The position numbers were made by a program, and so were the translations under genes. The notes under the pieces are model-generated. The model was not told the origin of the DNA. It saw nothing but the letters and a program-made list of their open reading frames with translations, and searched no databases. A DNA stretch of 64,000 nt from Thermoanaerobaculia bacterium. GTDB lineage: Bacteria; Acidobacteriota; Thermoanaerobaculia; Multivoradales; J023. This document shows positions 51,838-61,702 of the stretch, piece after piece. Positions within the stretch are counted from its first letter, which is position 1; every line of letters starts with the position of its first letter. Location of the stretch: NCBI GenBank assembly GCA_030431255.1, contig JAUIJL010000032.1:36706-100705 (forward strand), given 5' to 3'.

Positions 51838-53988
51838 ATGCCGAGCCCCGTCTTTGAAGAGTCCCAACCCATGTGCCTTGAACCCCGGAAAGCGGCGTCG
51901 ATGCCGTGGGTATTTGCCGTCCTCGTCTTGCTTGTAGCCCATTTGGGCGTTGCCGACCCATCTTCGGCGGACGGGGCGACGGGTGCAGCTGCGGACGAGG
52001 GCACCTCCGGCACGGCCGTCGAGGTAGAGAATCTCGACGAGCCCGACCACTGGACCGCTGAGCTGATGATGAAGGCCCGTCACGTGGGAGACGTCAGCTT
52101 GACCGACGACGGGAAGTGGGCTTTTTACACCATTCGCGACGCGATCATGGGGCCGGCAGAGAGCGAGTATCGCACCCAGATCTACCGAGCCGCCGCCGAC
52201 GGCTCGTCCATTCAGCAGCTGACCTTCGACCCGGCCGGAGCGAGCCTTCCGAAGCCTTCTCCGGACGGCAGATACCTGGCGTTCATCTCTTCCCGCGCCG
52301 GCCGCAACATCTTCCTGATGCGCACCGACGGCGGGGAAGCCTGGCAGCTGACCGCGGTGCAGACCGGCGTCGGCAACTTCATTTGGGCGGACGACAGCGA
52401 GCACATCGTCTATACCGTGGCCGAGGGGCCGTCGGCGGACGATTTGGTCCGGCTCCAGGGCAAGGACGACAGTCGGGAAATCGGTCGTTTCCAAGGCAAT
52501 GCCCACCTCTGGATGGTCTCCATACCCGAACAAGCCGGTCAGATCGGCAAAGCGCGTCGCCTGACCGAGGGTCCCATGCACGTGGACCCGATCTATCAGT
52601 GGGGTTTTGACCTCTCGCCCGACGGCAAGACCGTGGCATTCACCCGCTCGAGCCATCCGCGGGTCAACGATTGGCCCACGGCCGACATCCTTTTGGTCGA
52701 CGTGGAAAGCGGAGAAACGCGACCCCTCGCCCAAAGCGCTTCGGCGGAATCGGGTCCCCATTACTCCCCGGATGGGCGGTGGATTGCCTTCGGCATCAGT
52801 GAAGACCCACCGAGCTGGGCCTTCACCGGCGATATCGTGGTCATCGCCGCCGACGGCAGCGGCGAGCCCAAGAAGCTGGCGGCCACGGGGGATCGAAATT
52901 TGACCCACATCCTGGGCTGGTCGAAAGACAGTCAGGGCGTTTACTTCAAGGAAGCTCGGGGCACCCTGAGCCGAATCGCCTATTTGCCGCTCGACGGCGG
53001 CCCGGCCGTGGAGCTGGACACGGGCGAACGGGTGATGGATTTCGCCTCTTGGTCACCCTCGGGGCATCTGATCTTTTCCGGTCAATCCTTCTACAGCCCG
53101 CCGGAGGTCTATGTGCTCGACACCGGCGCCGGTGGGGATCCTGTTCAGGTCAGCGCGGCCAATGCCGATCTGCCGGATTTGCCTCTGCCGAAAGCAGAAG
53201 TGGTCCGTTGGAAGAGCAAGGACGGCCTGGAAATTGAGGGCATCTTGGTGCATCCGATCGGGGCGGCCGAGGAGGGACCCGCGCCCCTGCTGTTGAATAT
53301 CCACGGCGGTCCGATCGGTGTTTTTCGACAGGAATACCTGGCCAATTCCTACATCCAGCCGATCGCCGCCTTCGCCGCCAAAGGCTTTGCGGTGTTGCGC
53401 CCGAACATCCGTGGCTCGTCCGGTTACGGGCGAGACTTCCGCCGGGCCAACATGGACGATTGGGGTGGACGGGACTACGAGGATCTGATGGCCGGAGTGG
53501 ACCACGTGGTGGAGATGGGAGTGGCTGATCCCGATCGGTTGGGGGTCTTAGGCTGGAGCTACGGCGGATATATGACCGCTTGGATCATGACCCAAAACCA
53601 ACGGTTCAAAGCCGCCGTAATGGGGGCACCGATGACCAATTTGATGAGCTACAGCGGCACGACGGACATTCCGGACTTCGTGCCCGGTTATCTAAACGGG
53701 TACTTTTGGCAGAATCCGGAGCGCTACCAGGGGCGATCCCCGATGTTCCACATCAAGAACGCCCGAACACCGGCTCTGCTCCTGCACGGGGAGAACGACG
53801 TCCGCGTACCGGTCGGTCAATCCTATGAGCTCTACAATGCTTTGACCCGGCTCGGCGTGCCGACCCAGATGGTGACCTACCCCCGCATGGGGCACGGCCC
53901 CGGCGAGCCGAAGCAACAGCTGGATATCGGTCGCCGTCACGTCGCATGGTTCCAACGCTTCTTGCTCGATTCCGAAGAGGCCGAATAG
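51838..53988 (+). CDS. S9 family (prolyl oligopeptidase-type) peptidase, secreted
   Basis: The protein has 716 residues. A signal peptide (MPWVFAVLVLLVAHLGVA) directs it to the periplasm or outside. The first two thirds form a WD40/TolB-like beta-propeller (SPDGRYLAFISSRAGRNIFL, WGFDLSPDGKTVAFTRSSHP). The C-terminal part is the alpha/beta-hydrolase domain with the serine in GWSYGGYM (S574), aspartate in HGENDVRVP (D654) and histidine in MGHGPGEP (H686). It belongs with dipeptidyl or acylaminoacyl peptidases, which cleave short peptides. I chose the ATG at 51838 because GGAG lies 8 bases upstream. The M28 peptidase gene follows 33 bases later, so the two probably form an operon. Confidence 0.9.
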   Translation: MPSPVFEESQPMCLEPRKAASMPWVFAVLVLLVAHLGVADPSSADGATGAAADEGTSGTAVEVENLDEPDHWTAELMMKARHVGDVSLTDDGKWAFYTIRDAIMGPAESEYRTQIYRAAADGSSIQQLTFDPAGASLPKPSPDGRYLAFISSRAGRNIFLMRTDGGEAWQLTAVQTGVGNFIWADDSEHIVYTVAEGPSADDLVRLQGKDDSREIGRFQGNAHLWMVSIPEQAGQIGKARRLTEGPMHVDPIYQWGFDLSPDGKTVAFTRSSHPRVNDWPTADILLVDVESGETRPLAQSASAESGPHYSPDGRWIAFGISEDPPSWAFTGDIVVIAADGSGEPKKLAATGDRNLTHILGWSKDSQGVYFKEARGTLSRIAYLPLDGGPAVELDTGERVMDFASWSPSGHLIFSGQSFYSPPEVYVLDTGAGGDPVQVSAANADLPDLPLPKAEVVRWKSKDGLEIEGILVHPIGAAEEGPAPLLLNIHGGPIGVFRQEYLANSYIQPIAAFAAKGFAVLRPNIRGSSGYGRDFRRANMDDWGGRDYEDLMAGVDHVVEMGVADPDRLGVLGWSYGGYMTAWIMTQNQRFKAAVMGAPMTNLMSYSGTTDIPDFVPGYLNGYFWQNPERYQGRSPMFHIKNARTPALLLHGENDVRVPVGQSYELYNALTRLGVPTQMVTYPRMGHGPGEPKQQLDIGRRHVAWFQRFLLDSEEAE

Positions 53989-54021
53989 GCCCTATTAAAC
54001 CCCTAGATTGTTGAGGACTCT

Positions 54022-55692
54022 ATGTTGAGATTCAATTTTCTCTTGCCCCTCTCCATAGCCGTTTCCTTGTTGGTGACCTTGCCCTCTTGCATGGTCGCCC
54101 AGGAAGAGCTCGACCTGGATATGGTGAATCGAATTCGTGAGGAAGGCTTCCAGCGCTCCGAGGTGATGGAGACGGTGAGCTATCTCGCCGACGTCATCGG
54201 TCCCCGGCTGAGCGGCTCACCTCAATCGAAGAGGTCCCAGGAATGGACCCGTGATCGCCTGACGAAATGGGGCATGTCCAACGCCCATATCGAAGGATTC
54301 GAATTCGGTGAAGGATGGTCCTTCAGCCACGCGTCCGTGCACATGATCTCACCCCACGCGACCCCTCTGATGGCCCTGCCCAAAGCGTGGACCCCCGGCA
54401 CCAAAAAGGCGGTCAAAGGCAAGGTCAAACGCTTGAGCCTGGAGTCGGAAGAAGACTTCGAGGAGCATAAGGGCAAGCTGAAAGGCACGATTCTTTTTCT
54501 CGACGATGAAGCCGAGCCCAGTGAGTGGGAAAACGAGCCGTTCAAACGTCTGGATGAGCAAGGGCTCGAGGACAAAATGGGCTTCAACCCGCCGTCCGAC
54601 CGGCGAGGGTCTTTCCGCAAGCGGATGATGAAGCGGTTCGAATTCCGCGAGGCCCTGAAAAAATTCCTCAAGGACGAAGGGGTCATCGCCACTGTGGACT
54701 CGAGCTCGAGAGGCAACGGCGTGGTGCGCACCGGCGGTGGCGGCAGCCGTGGCAAGGCGGATCGGCATCGGGGCGTCCTGGAATTGACCATGGCCCAAGA
54801 GCACTACAACTGGATCCTACGGCTGCTCGAACGGGACAAGGAAGTCGAGCTGGAAATCAACGTTCGCTCTCAATTCCATACGGACGACAATCAGTCGTAC
54901 AACACCATCGCCGACATTCCCGGCACGGAGCATCCCGAGCAGGTCGTTTTGATCGGGGGCCATTTGGACTCCTGGCACCCGGGCACCGGCGCTACCGACA
55001 ACGGCGCGGCCTGTGCGGTGATGATGGAAGCGATGCGCATTCTGAAGGCCTTGGACGTACAGCCGAAACGCACGATTCGCATCGGTCTGTGGAGCGGTGA
55101 GGAACAAGGCCTGCTGGGCTCCAAGGCCTATGTGGAGCAGCATCTGGCGGACCGTCCCGAGACCACCGACGAAGAGCAGCTGGCCTTGCCGGAATTCATG
55201 CGCGAGCAGACTTGGCCGATTCAACCCAAAGCCGACCACGAGTCTTTTTCGGTCTATTTCAACCTCGACAACGGTGGCGGCAAGATTCGGGGCATCTACT
55301 CCCAGGACAACGTGGCGGTGGTGCCGATCTTCGAGCGTTGGTTGGAGCCACTGCACGATTTGGGCGCGACCCACGTCACCACCAATCGCACGGGTGGCAC
55401 GGATCACCTCTCCTTCGACCGCGTGGGGTTGCCGGGATTCCAATTCATCCAGGATCCCATGGACTACTTCACTCGCACCCACCACACCAATCTGGATACC
55501 CTGGATCACGTGGTGGAAGAGGACCTCAAACAGGCCGCGGTGGTGGTGGCGACTTTCGTCTACCACGCCGCCATGCGCGATGAGCTGATGCCGCGTAAAC
55601 CCATGCCCCAGAAGCCACCGGAGAAGAAGAAAAAGAAGAAAGGTGGAGACGACGAGGGTCCGGAAAGTAGACGGGGCGGCCACAACCATTGA
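54022..55692 (+). CDS. M28 family zinc peptidase, predicted lipoprotein
   Basis: The protein has 556 residues. The start carries a hydrophobic segment ending in LPSC (residues 20-23), a plausible lipobox. The M28 aminopeptidase domain shows its zinc ligands and catalytic Glu: GGHLDSW (H314), GATDNGAA (D326), WSGEEQGL (E360/E361), and later candidates in LDNGGGK and THHTNLDT. A PA-like inserted stretch lies between. The C-terminus is strongly basic then acidic (KKKKKKGGDDEG). With the S9 peptidase upstream it suggests stepwise extracellular or periplasmic peptide degradation. Its stop codon overlaps the start of the next gene. Confidence 0.9.
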   Translation: MLRFNFLLPLSIAVSLLVTLPSCMVAQEELDLDMVNRIREEGFQRSEVMETVSYLADVIGPRLSGSPQSKRSQEWTRDRLTKWGMSNAHIEGFEFGEGWSFSHASVHMISPHATPLMALPKAWTPGTKKAVKGKVKRLSLESEEDFEEHKGKLKGTILFLDDEAEPSEWENEPFKRLDEQGLEDKMGFNPPSDRRGSFRKRMMKRFEFREALKKFLKDEGVIATVDSSSRGNGVVRTGGGGSRGKADRHRGVLELTMAQEHYNWILRLLERDKEVELEINVRSQFHTDDNQSYNTIADIPGTEHPEQVVLIGGHLDSWHPGTGATDNGAACAVMMEAMRILKALDVQPKRTIRIGLWSGEEQGLLGSKAYVEQHLADRPETTDEEQLALPEFMREQTWPIQPKADHESFSVYFNLDNGGGKIRGIYSQDNVAVVPIFERWLEPLHDLGATHVTTNRTGGTDHLSFDRVGLPGFQFIQDPMDYFTRTHHTNLDTLDHVVEEDLKQAAVVVATFVYHAAMRDELMPRKPMPQKPPEKKKKKKGGDDEGPESRRGGHNH

Positions 55693-56387
55693 GCTCGACG
55701 GGCTCAGGTCTATTGCCCCTAGAGCTCGGGCTTCAGCACCCCGAGCTCTCGGAGCAGGTGTCGTCCGTGGTCGCCGAAGCGGTTTGGGCGCGGGATCGCT
55801 ACAGCTGTCGATTCTGCGGATTCTTCGCGGCTCGATTTCAGCGTGTCGCGGTGATCGGCGAAAATTGGCGAGATCTCGAGTCCCTGGCGACCGCTTGCAT
55901 TTTCTGCGCGGATTGCCGAACCCTCCAAGGAGCCGAGACGAAGCGCTCGGCGGCCGTGACCGTATTCCCGGAGATGGAGCAACACCGGCTGAATCGACTG
56001 CTGGTGGAGGTCTATCTCGCCCGGATCTCGGGCCGCCGGGGCCGGCGAGCCAACGCCTTTCTCAGCCGGCTCAATCAGGCGCGGAAAGAGGCTGAAAAGC
56101 TGTATGGCACGTCCGATCCCGGCCGATTGGCGCGCGGGCTGAAGCGCGGCGAATCCAATCCCGTGGAAAAGCTCCACGAGCTCCAGGGCAAAGGGCTGAG
56201 GTGTTTTTGTTTGGATCGCAGAATCCTGCGGGAAGGGCGGATCGAATTCAATCAATTTCCCCAGATTCTCACCTTCTGGCGCTCCCCGAGCGGTCCCTAT
56301 CCCCAGGGGCAAGAAGGCCCTTTGCCCCTCTTTGATCAGCTGCCGCATCCTCCATCAAGCGATCGGGGCGGTGATTCGGAAGGGTAG
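55689..56387 (+). CDS. DotN/IcmJ-like zinc-motif protein
   Basis: The protein has 232 residues from a TTG start that overlaps the peptidase stop codon. It begins with LLPLELGL and carries a pair of Cys-x2-Cys motifs (YSCRFCGF and the later CIFCADC), the pattern of the HNH-like zinc-binding region of DotN/IcmJ, a component of the type IVB coupling complex in Legionella. Further family-like points are VFPEMEQHRLNRL and the C-terminal FNQFPQILTFW. I judge this from remembered family features, not from a search. No other Dot/Icm gene is in the window, so a secretion role is uncertain. Its last 33 bases overlap the convergent STAND gene. Confidence 0.65.
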   Translation: MSSTGSGLLPLELGLQHPELSEQVSSVVAEAVWARDRYSCRFCGFFAARFQRVAVIGENWRDLESLATACIFCADCRTLQGAETKRSAAVTVFPEMEQHRLNRLLVEVYLARISGRRGRRANAFLSRLNQARKEAEKLYGTSDPGRLARGLKRGESNPVEKLHELQGKGLRCFCLDRRILREGRIEFNQFPQILTFWRSPSGPYPQGQEGPLPLFDQLPHPPSSDRGGDSEG

Positions 56388-59300
56388 GTCGGCGACGACC
56401 GGCTCGTCATCCAACATCTCCACCATGCCGCTGGGCTGTACCGCGAAGTCGGCGAGGAAAAGGGCGTTGGAATAAAACACGACGCCGTTGCAAATGAAAT
56501 GACCTTGGGTGTTGATACCTTCGAGCATCAGGGGACGGATGCTCGCCCCGATGACCTTCCGAGCCGCCGCCATGTGAGCGCTGTGCTCGGCGGACCGGTT
56601 GAGACTGTCGATCAAGGGGTCGTCCATGGTTTGCAAGGGGTAAAACGGTCCTTCCTCGCCGCGTACGAAAAAACCGAAAAAAACCAGATAGTCGAGCACG
56701 TTTCGGGAGCTCAGCCGAACCGGCGCCTTGGCGTTGACCTTATGGATCGGCGGTGAGGTGCCGTTGAGGCGGTAGAGACTGTCTTGGTCGCTGACCAAAT
56801 AGTGAATGCGTAGATCCGGCGCGCCCCAGGCGGGATCCTGAAGGCGCACCAGACGATAGCTCTCGTACCAGCTCAGGGTGGTGGTTTCGATGCGGGTATC
56901 CATGGGCGACATCTTGTATTTGCCGTCGATCGGCGGCAGCTGCTCGAAAAGCATCTCGGTGAGGGCATCGTCCGCGGGCTTCCACACGTAGTCCGCCGGG
57001 CCCCGTTGATTGGCCGAGCTGGTGGGGCTTTGGGCTTGGACCTCGCCCCCTGAGGTTGTGGGCTCGTGCTCCTCGGTGGTGATCGCCGGGGGACGGAAGC
57101 CGATCGGCAAATAGCCCAGCTTCTCGAGCTCCTTGAACAGCTGCTTGCGGTGCGCCCGCTCACTTTCCGGCAGCCAGAACGCGCCCCAATGACCGCCGGC
57201 GGCTTCCGCGATTCCCAAGTGGGGCTCGGACCGCGGCTCGGCCCTCGGCAGGGTTTCGACGAGAGCCAAGGCGGTTTCGAATTGGCCGTAGCGGATCGCG
57301 GTCCTTAAAAGGTCGTCGAGCTCGGCCGACGAGGGGGGCTCTCGGTCGGTGCTCAAGAGCTCGATCAACCCGGTGCGGCCGGTGGAGACGGCCATCTTGA
57401 GCGCGTTCCAAGGCGGCCTCCGGGCTTCGGCTCGAGGGTTGGCCTCGTGGCCCAAGAGCAGCCGGACGATCTCCGCGTGCCCTTGTTGGGCGGCGAGGTG
57501 CAGGGGCGTCCAGCCGAAGTGGTCGACGGCGTCGGGCTCCGCTTGACGCTCGAGCAGCAGGCGGGCGATTTCGAGGCGGTTGAAGCGCGCGGCGTAGTGT
57601 AGGGGCGTCGAGCCCTGTTGATCCGATCGGTTCCACGGATATCGCTCCACCAAATCGATCAGCAGGGGGAGATGACCCTCGCCGACGGCCAGATGCACGG
57701 CGGAGCGGCCGAGAGAGTCGGTGGTGCTCAACAGGGTCGGATCCGACTCCAAGAAGACCTCGACCGCCCGTCGGTGTCCCGCCCGCGCCGCCAGGTGAAT
57801 GGGCAGATATCGGGCGTGATCCCTCTGGTGGGCGTTCGCGGTCGGCAAAAGGGCCGCGATCACCTCACCGTGACCCTCCTCTGCCGCCAAGTGTAGGGCG
57901 GTCCGGCCCCCGGTTTCCTCGACCGACAAATCGGCTTTCGGCAACAAAAGCCGGAGCATCTCGACGTCTCCCCGGGCGGCCATGGCGAGCACCGGAGAGC
58001 GTTGCGCGGTCCCTAGGCGATTGACGTCCGCGCCGCCTCGCACCAAGAGCGCGACTGCCTCGAGCTCGCCGTCCAAGCAAGCTTGCATCAAGGGAGTCTC
58101 TTGTTTGTGCTCGGTGGTGGCGTCCGGCTCGATCTTGCCGTGGGGGTCTTCGAGCAGGCATTCGAGCACGGCCCAGGCCCGTTCTTCGATCGCTAGCTGC
58201 ACCAGGGTCTTTGACGTCGGGGTCCATGATTGCCGCTCGACCCGCGGGTCTTCCAACAGGGCTCGCGTCGTCGATTCCGATTTGCCGAAGACCGTCAGCT
58301 GCAGTGGTGTCCAGCCCGCCTTGGTTTTTGCGGTGGGATCGACGTCGGACCTTCTAAGGAGCCGTCGGACCGCATTCGTCTTGCCGTTACGGCTCGCCAA
58401 CATCAGTGGGCTCCAACCGTCCGGTGTGACGCCCCCTGCTTCCAAACCCGGTTGGTCGAGCAGCAACGAGGTGAGCTCAGCGGAGGCGTAGCGGCAGGCC
58501 GAATGCAAGGGGGTCCAGCCTCCAGCCTCAACGTTCAATTCCATGTCGTAGCGATCGAGCAGGTGACGCACCATGCCGAGGTCGTCGTTGGTGGTCGCCA
58601 AATGCAAAGCGGTCCAGCCGGAATTCCCGGCGGCATTGGGATCGGCCCCCACTTGCACCAAGCGATCGAATAGCTCGGCACGACCGTTGTTGGCCGCCAC
58701 GTGGATCGGTTGCCACTCTTCTTCGTTGGCGGCGATGGGGTCGGCGCCGTGCTCGAGCACCAAATCGAGCATGGCTAGGCTGTTGCTGTGGGTGGCGGCG
58801 TAGGCAGCGTGGGAGCCTTTGCTCGATCGATGCTCGCGGGCCGCGTTCGGCTCCTTTTTCAAATAGGCCCGAACCAGCTCGACCTCGCCGTAATACACAG
58901 CGGTCAGGAAATGGGTCGACTCGGAGTCCAGACCTTCGACGACCCGGGACGGCTCGCCGATCGCCGCCAAGGATGCGAGGGCGAAATCGCACAGCAAACG
59001 GTCTTCAGCGCCGGGGTGGGTGCCGTCACGAGGGCGAAAGACCGAGAACCAGCTGCTCAGCAGCTTGGCGGCCCGGTCGACCAAACCCTTGCCGATCAGA
59101 TCCAGCACTTGGTCCGGGGAGCGGCCCGTCCTATGCCAATCCCCCGCGGGCAAGCTGAGTAACCTGGAGGCGGCCAACAACTCTTCCTCTTCTTTTTGCC
59201 ATTTCATGGCCGGAGGCCAATGGGAAACCACCGCTTCGTGCACCAATCGGGCTCGATCGACGCCGAAGGGCAGCAGAAGCCGATTGGCGCGCAAGGCATC

Positions 59301-61439
59301 GATCAGAATTTTGCCGGCTCCCCGTTTGGGGATCGCCACCGGAGGCAGGTAAAGGCGTCCGTCACCGACGTTTTGGATCCGCACCAATCGGCGCAGGAGC
59401 ACGCTCAGCACGTCCTCGGACCAATGAATCCCGGGGGTGTTCTGGGATTCTCGAAGGGCTTCGTCCGCCAGCTTGGTGATGGCGTTTTCGACCTTGAGAA
59501 TCTTGTCGACCTCGGCGCTTCTGGCCAGCACCAACGTGCCGTCGGCGGTCAGGTGGGTCTCCGACGGTGGTTTCCGGCCCTGGGCATCCCAATCCGTCTT
59601 GGGCCTGCGGTCGAGGTTCTGCGCCCTCTGCTCACGGCGGATCTGCCGGCAATGGTTGAAAAGCTGGAGCAGGGTGAGGGAGAAAAGGGGCAGCAAGCCG
59701 GCTTGGAGATCGCGGAGCTTTTCACCGGGCTGAGGACGGGGCTTTTCTGAAAATTCGTCCACTTGGCGATAGAGCTCGTCCACCACCTCGGTCTGTAGCT
59801 CAATTCCGGCACGGTCGAATTTTCGCCGGGCAATGGTTTTGATGTCCTCCTCGCGGAGAAAGGGAACGTGCTTTTGGCGATTGCGCGACACCGCCTCGCC
59901 GAGCACCGAATCCCGGCTGAGCAGCTCCAGCCGGTTGGTTTGGCAGGTATAGAGGAAACCGATCCGTCCACCTTCACAACATGCCACGAGAAAACTCAGA
60001 AAGAGATCGATGGGCACGTCGTCGGGCGACGCGACGCGGGCGTCGATCAGCTCCTCGAATTGATCGAGACCGATCAGCCATTGGCCCGCTGGGGAGTCTT
60101 CTCCGGATGGAAAGCTCGGACCGTCCAGGGCTTGGGCCGAGATCTCCGCGACGCGGTCGGGAATGGCGCTCGGCAGGGTGGTGGCGAGCAAGTCGAACGA
60201 ATGGCTCAGGTCCAGGTCGGGTTTGAAATGTGTCCAAATCTTGATCAGTAGGCGACCCAGCGGCGACGCGACGATCGCGGGATCCCCTTCGACACCGCCC
60301 AGAGGCTCAGCGCTCGGATTGAGCAGCTCGTTGGCACTGATCAAGAGGCCCGGGTGGGATTGAAAGCGGTTGATGCACTGTGATTCTACAGATGATCCTA
60401 CAGATGACCCCGCAGACGGCCCGGCAGACGTTCGGGAAAGGCGGGCGATGAGGCCGGCCCGGAGCAGGGAAGACTTGCCGACCCCGCTACCGCCGACGAT
60501 GCCGAAGAACGGGGCCCGATCCGGCGTCCAACCCTCGTATAGCTGGTCCAAGGCATCACCGATCCAAACGTCGCGGCCGAAGAACACCGTCCGATCGGCG
60601 ACGTCGTAGCGCTCCAGGCCTTTGAACGGGTTCAAGTGGTGAGTCTTGGGGCGATATCCCAGGGCGCGGACGAGGAAGTCTCGACACCGATCCAAAGCCT
60701 CGTCGTGGCTCGACACGATCATCTTGGCGTCCACGTGCATGCGCGCGCGCAAGAACCCCAGGAAGTTCCGTAGCTGTTGGAGCTGGGCCAGGTAGGAATT
60801 CCGCAGCCAATCACCCATGGCTTCCAGGCGCAGCTCGTCTTCGAAGCGGGAGCGTCCCAGCTGGTAGAGCCGTCGCAGGCCCCAATTGGCGTTGCTGACC
60901 CTCAAATCTTTCTGGTGAGCGTCGTTTTCGATCAGCTCGAGGATCGTGTCGTCACCGAGGAAGAGAATCTTAAGCGGCGGCGCACCCTCCGCGGGGCGTC
61001 CGGCTTGGTCGTTGGCCGCCAGCGCCGCCAGCACCTCGAAGACCGTGCCGGTGAGGGGAAAACCGCCCTCTTTCTCTGCACCTGATTGCCAGTCCAGCAC
61101 TAGGTGCTCGCCGTTGGGACCCCGTTGTCGTTCCGCTCCACCGAGCAGATGCAAATACCCGTGGCCGGCCATCGGGCTGCCGATGCGCTCCCCGAATAGG
61201 CAGATAACCGCCTTGCAAAGAGGGTCGTCGGGAGAGGCGATTTGTTCCTGAGCGGGGCGCCATTGGTCGAAACCCGATTCGGAAACTTCCAGCTCCCAGC
61301 CGTAGAGGCCGATGCCGTAGTCGTCGACCACCTCGGTGCGCAGACGTTGGAACATCCGCCGGACCTCAAGGCGCAAGTCGGACATATCACCGGGGGACGC
61401 GAGAAAGATGCTGGGCCGGGGCAGCTGGGGGAGCTTCAT
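56355..61439 (-). CDS. STAND NTPase with DUF4062-like N-terminus and ankyrin repeats
   Basis: The protein has 1694 residues. Residues about 1-150 resemble the TIR-like DUF4062 domain (RPSIFLASPGDMSDLRLEV, with KAVICLFGERIGSPM). A classic STAND/nSTAND1 entry follows (NPFKGLERYDVADRTVFFGRD), then the Walker A motif GGSGVGKS (about 316-323) and Walker B candidates near WLIGLDQFEELID. After the helical and winged-helix regions come about sixteen ankyrin repeats (about 850-1430; consensus GxTPLHLAAxxGHxEIVRLLL). The C-terminal 250 residues are a domain I do not recognise. The ATG at 61439 has GGAGG upstream; the longer frame lacks a usable start codon. STAND proteins often act as ligand-triggered immune or signalling switches, and ankyrins as ligand sensors, but the target is unknown. 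Confidence 0.82.
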   Translation of the reverse strand: MKLPQLPRPSIFLASPGDMSDLRLEVRRMFQRLRTEVVDDYGIGLYGWELEVSESGFDQWRPAQEQIASPDDPLCKAVICLFGERIGSPMAGHGYLHLLGGAERQRGPNGEHLVLDWQSGAEKEGGFPLTGTVFEVLAALAANDQAGRPAEGAPPLKILFLGDDTILELIENDAHQKDLRVSNANWGLRRLYQLGRSRFEDELRLEAMGDWLRNSYLAQLQQLRNFLGFLRARMHVDAKMIVSSHDEALDRCRDFLVRALGYRPKTHHLNPFKGLERYDVADRTVFFGRDVWIGDALDQLYEGWTPDRAPFFGIVGGSGVGKSSLLRAGLIARLSRTSAGPSAGSSVGSSVESQCINRFQSHPGLLISANELLNPSAEPLGGVEGDPAIVASPLGRLLIKIWTHFKPDLDLSHSFDLLATTLPSAIPDRVAEISAQALDGPSFPSGEDSPAGQWLIGLDQFEELIDARVASPDDVPIDLFLSFLVACCEGGRIGFLYTCQTNRLELLSRDSVLGEAVSRNRQKHVPFLREEDIKTIARRKFDRAGIELQTEVVDELYRQVDEFSEKPRPQPGEKLRDLQAGLLPLFSLTLLQLFNHCRQIRREQRAQNLDRRPKTDWDAQGRKPPSETHLTADGTLVLARSAEVDKILKVENAITKLADEALRESQNTPGIHWSEDVLSVLLRRLVRIQNVGDGRLYLPPVAIPKRGAGKILIDALRANRLLLPFGVDRARLVHEAVVSHWPPAMKWQKEEEELLAASRLLSLPAGDWHRTGRSPDQVLDLIGKGLVDRAAKLLSSWFSVFRPRDGTHPGAEDRLLCDFALASLAAIGEPSRVVEGLDSESTHFLTAVYYGEVELVRAYLKKEPNAAREHRSSKGSHAAYAATHSNSLAMLDLVLEHGADPIAANEEEWQPIHVAANNGRAELFDRLVQVGADPNAAGNSGWTALHLATTNDDLGMVRHLLDRYDMELNVEAGGWTPLHSACRYASAELTSLLLDQPGLEAGGVTPDGWSPLMLASRNGKTNAVRRLLRRSDVDPTAKTKAGWTPLQLTVFGKSESTTRALLEDPRVERQSWTPTSKTLVQLAIEERAWAVLECLLEDPHGKIEPDATTEHKQETPLMQACLDGELEAVALLVRGGADVNRLGTAQRSPVLAMAARGDVEMLRLLLPKADLSVEETGGRTALHLAAEEGHGEVIAALLPTANAHQRDHARYLPIHLAARAGHRRAVEVFLESDPTLLSTTDSLGRSAVHLAVGEGHLPLLIDLVERYPWNRSDQQGSTPLHYAARFNRLEIARLLLERQAEPDAVDHFGWTPLHLAAQQGHAEIVRLLLGHEANPRAEARRPPWNALKMAVSTGRTGLIELLSTDREPPSSAELDDLLRTAIRYGQFETALALVETLPRAEPRSEPHLGIAEAAGGHWGAFWLPESERAHRKQLFKELEKLGYLPIGFRPPAITTEEHEPTTSGGEVQAQSPTSSANQRGPADYVWKPADDALTEMLFEQLPPIDGKYKMSPMDTRIETTTLSWYESYRLVRLQDPAWGAPDLRIHYLVSDQDSLYRLNGTSPPIHKVNAKAPVRLSSRNVLDYLVFFGFFVRGEEGPFYPLQTMDDPLIDSLNRSAEHSAHMAAARKVIGASIRPLMLEGINTQGHFICNGVVFYSNALFLADFAVQPSGMVEMLDDEPVVADLPFRITAPIA

Positions 61440-61545
61440 AGCCCTCCGTTGGGTCGTCGATAGGTTCGTCGGTGGCGGGTCGACATGGATCGGGTTCTGG
61501 GTCGAAGGCAATTATCCCTGGCTCGTTCTTCTATTTCGAGCCCCG

Positions 61546-61581
61546 GTCTCAAGTCTGAGAACGGAATTATCAAGTTTGATA
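61546..61581. promoter_or_regulatory. Pair of dyads upstream of the M36 sigma-54 promoter
   Basis: The dyad TCTCAAGTCTGAGA (61546-61559) is identical to the site at 40276-40289 read on the other strand. Twenty-two base pairs further on lies the longer palindrome AATTATCAAGTTTGATAATT (61565-61584), whose core TATCAAGTTTGATA resembles the first site. They are about 176 and 154 bp upstream of the predicted start of transcription. They also lie 107-142 bases upstream of the divergent STAND start, so either gene could be controlled from them. Confidence 0.6.
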
Positions 61582-61702
61582 ATTGTCAACGAAATCGCGA
61601 ATCTAGGACGATTTGTGCGTTTTCATACCAAGCTGTGACAAATAAAGGAGTTGCTGACGATTTGTGAGCTTGTGTCACGGGATTGTCCGTCTGTCTTGAT
61701 AT

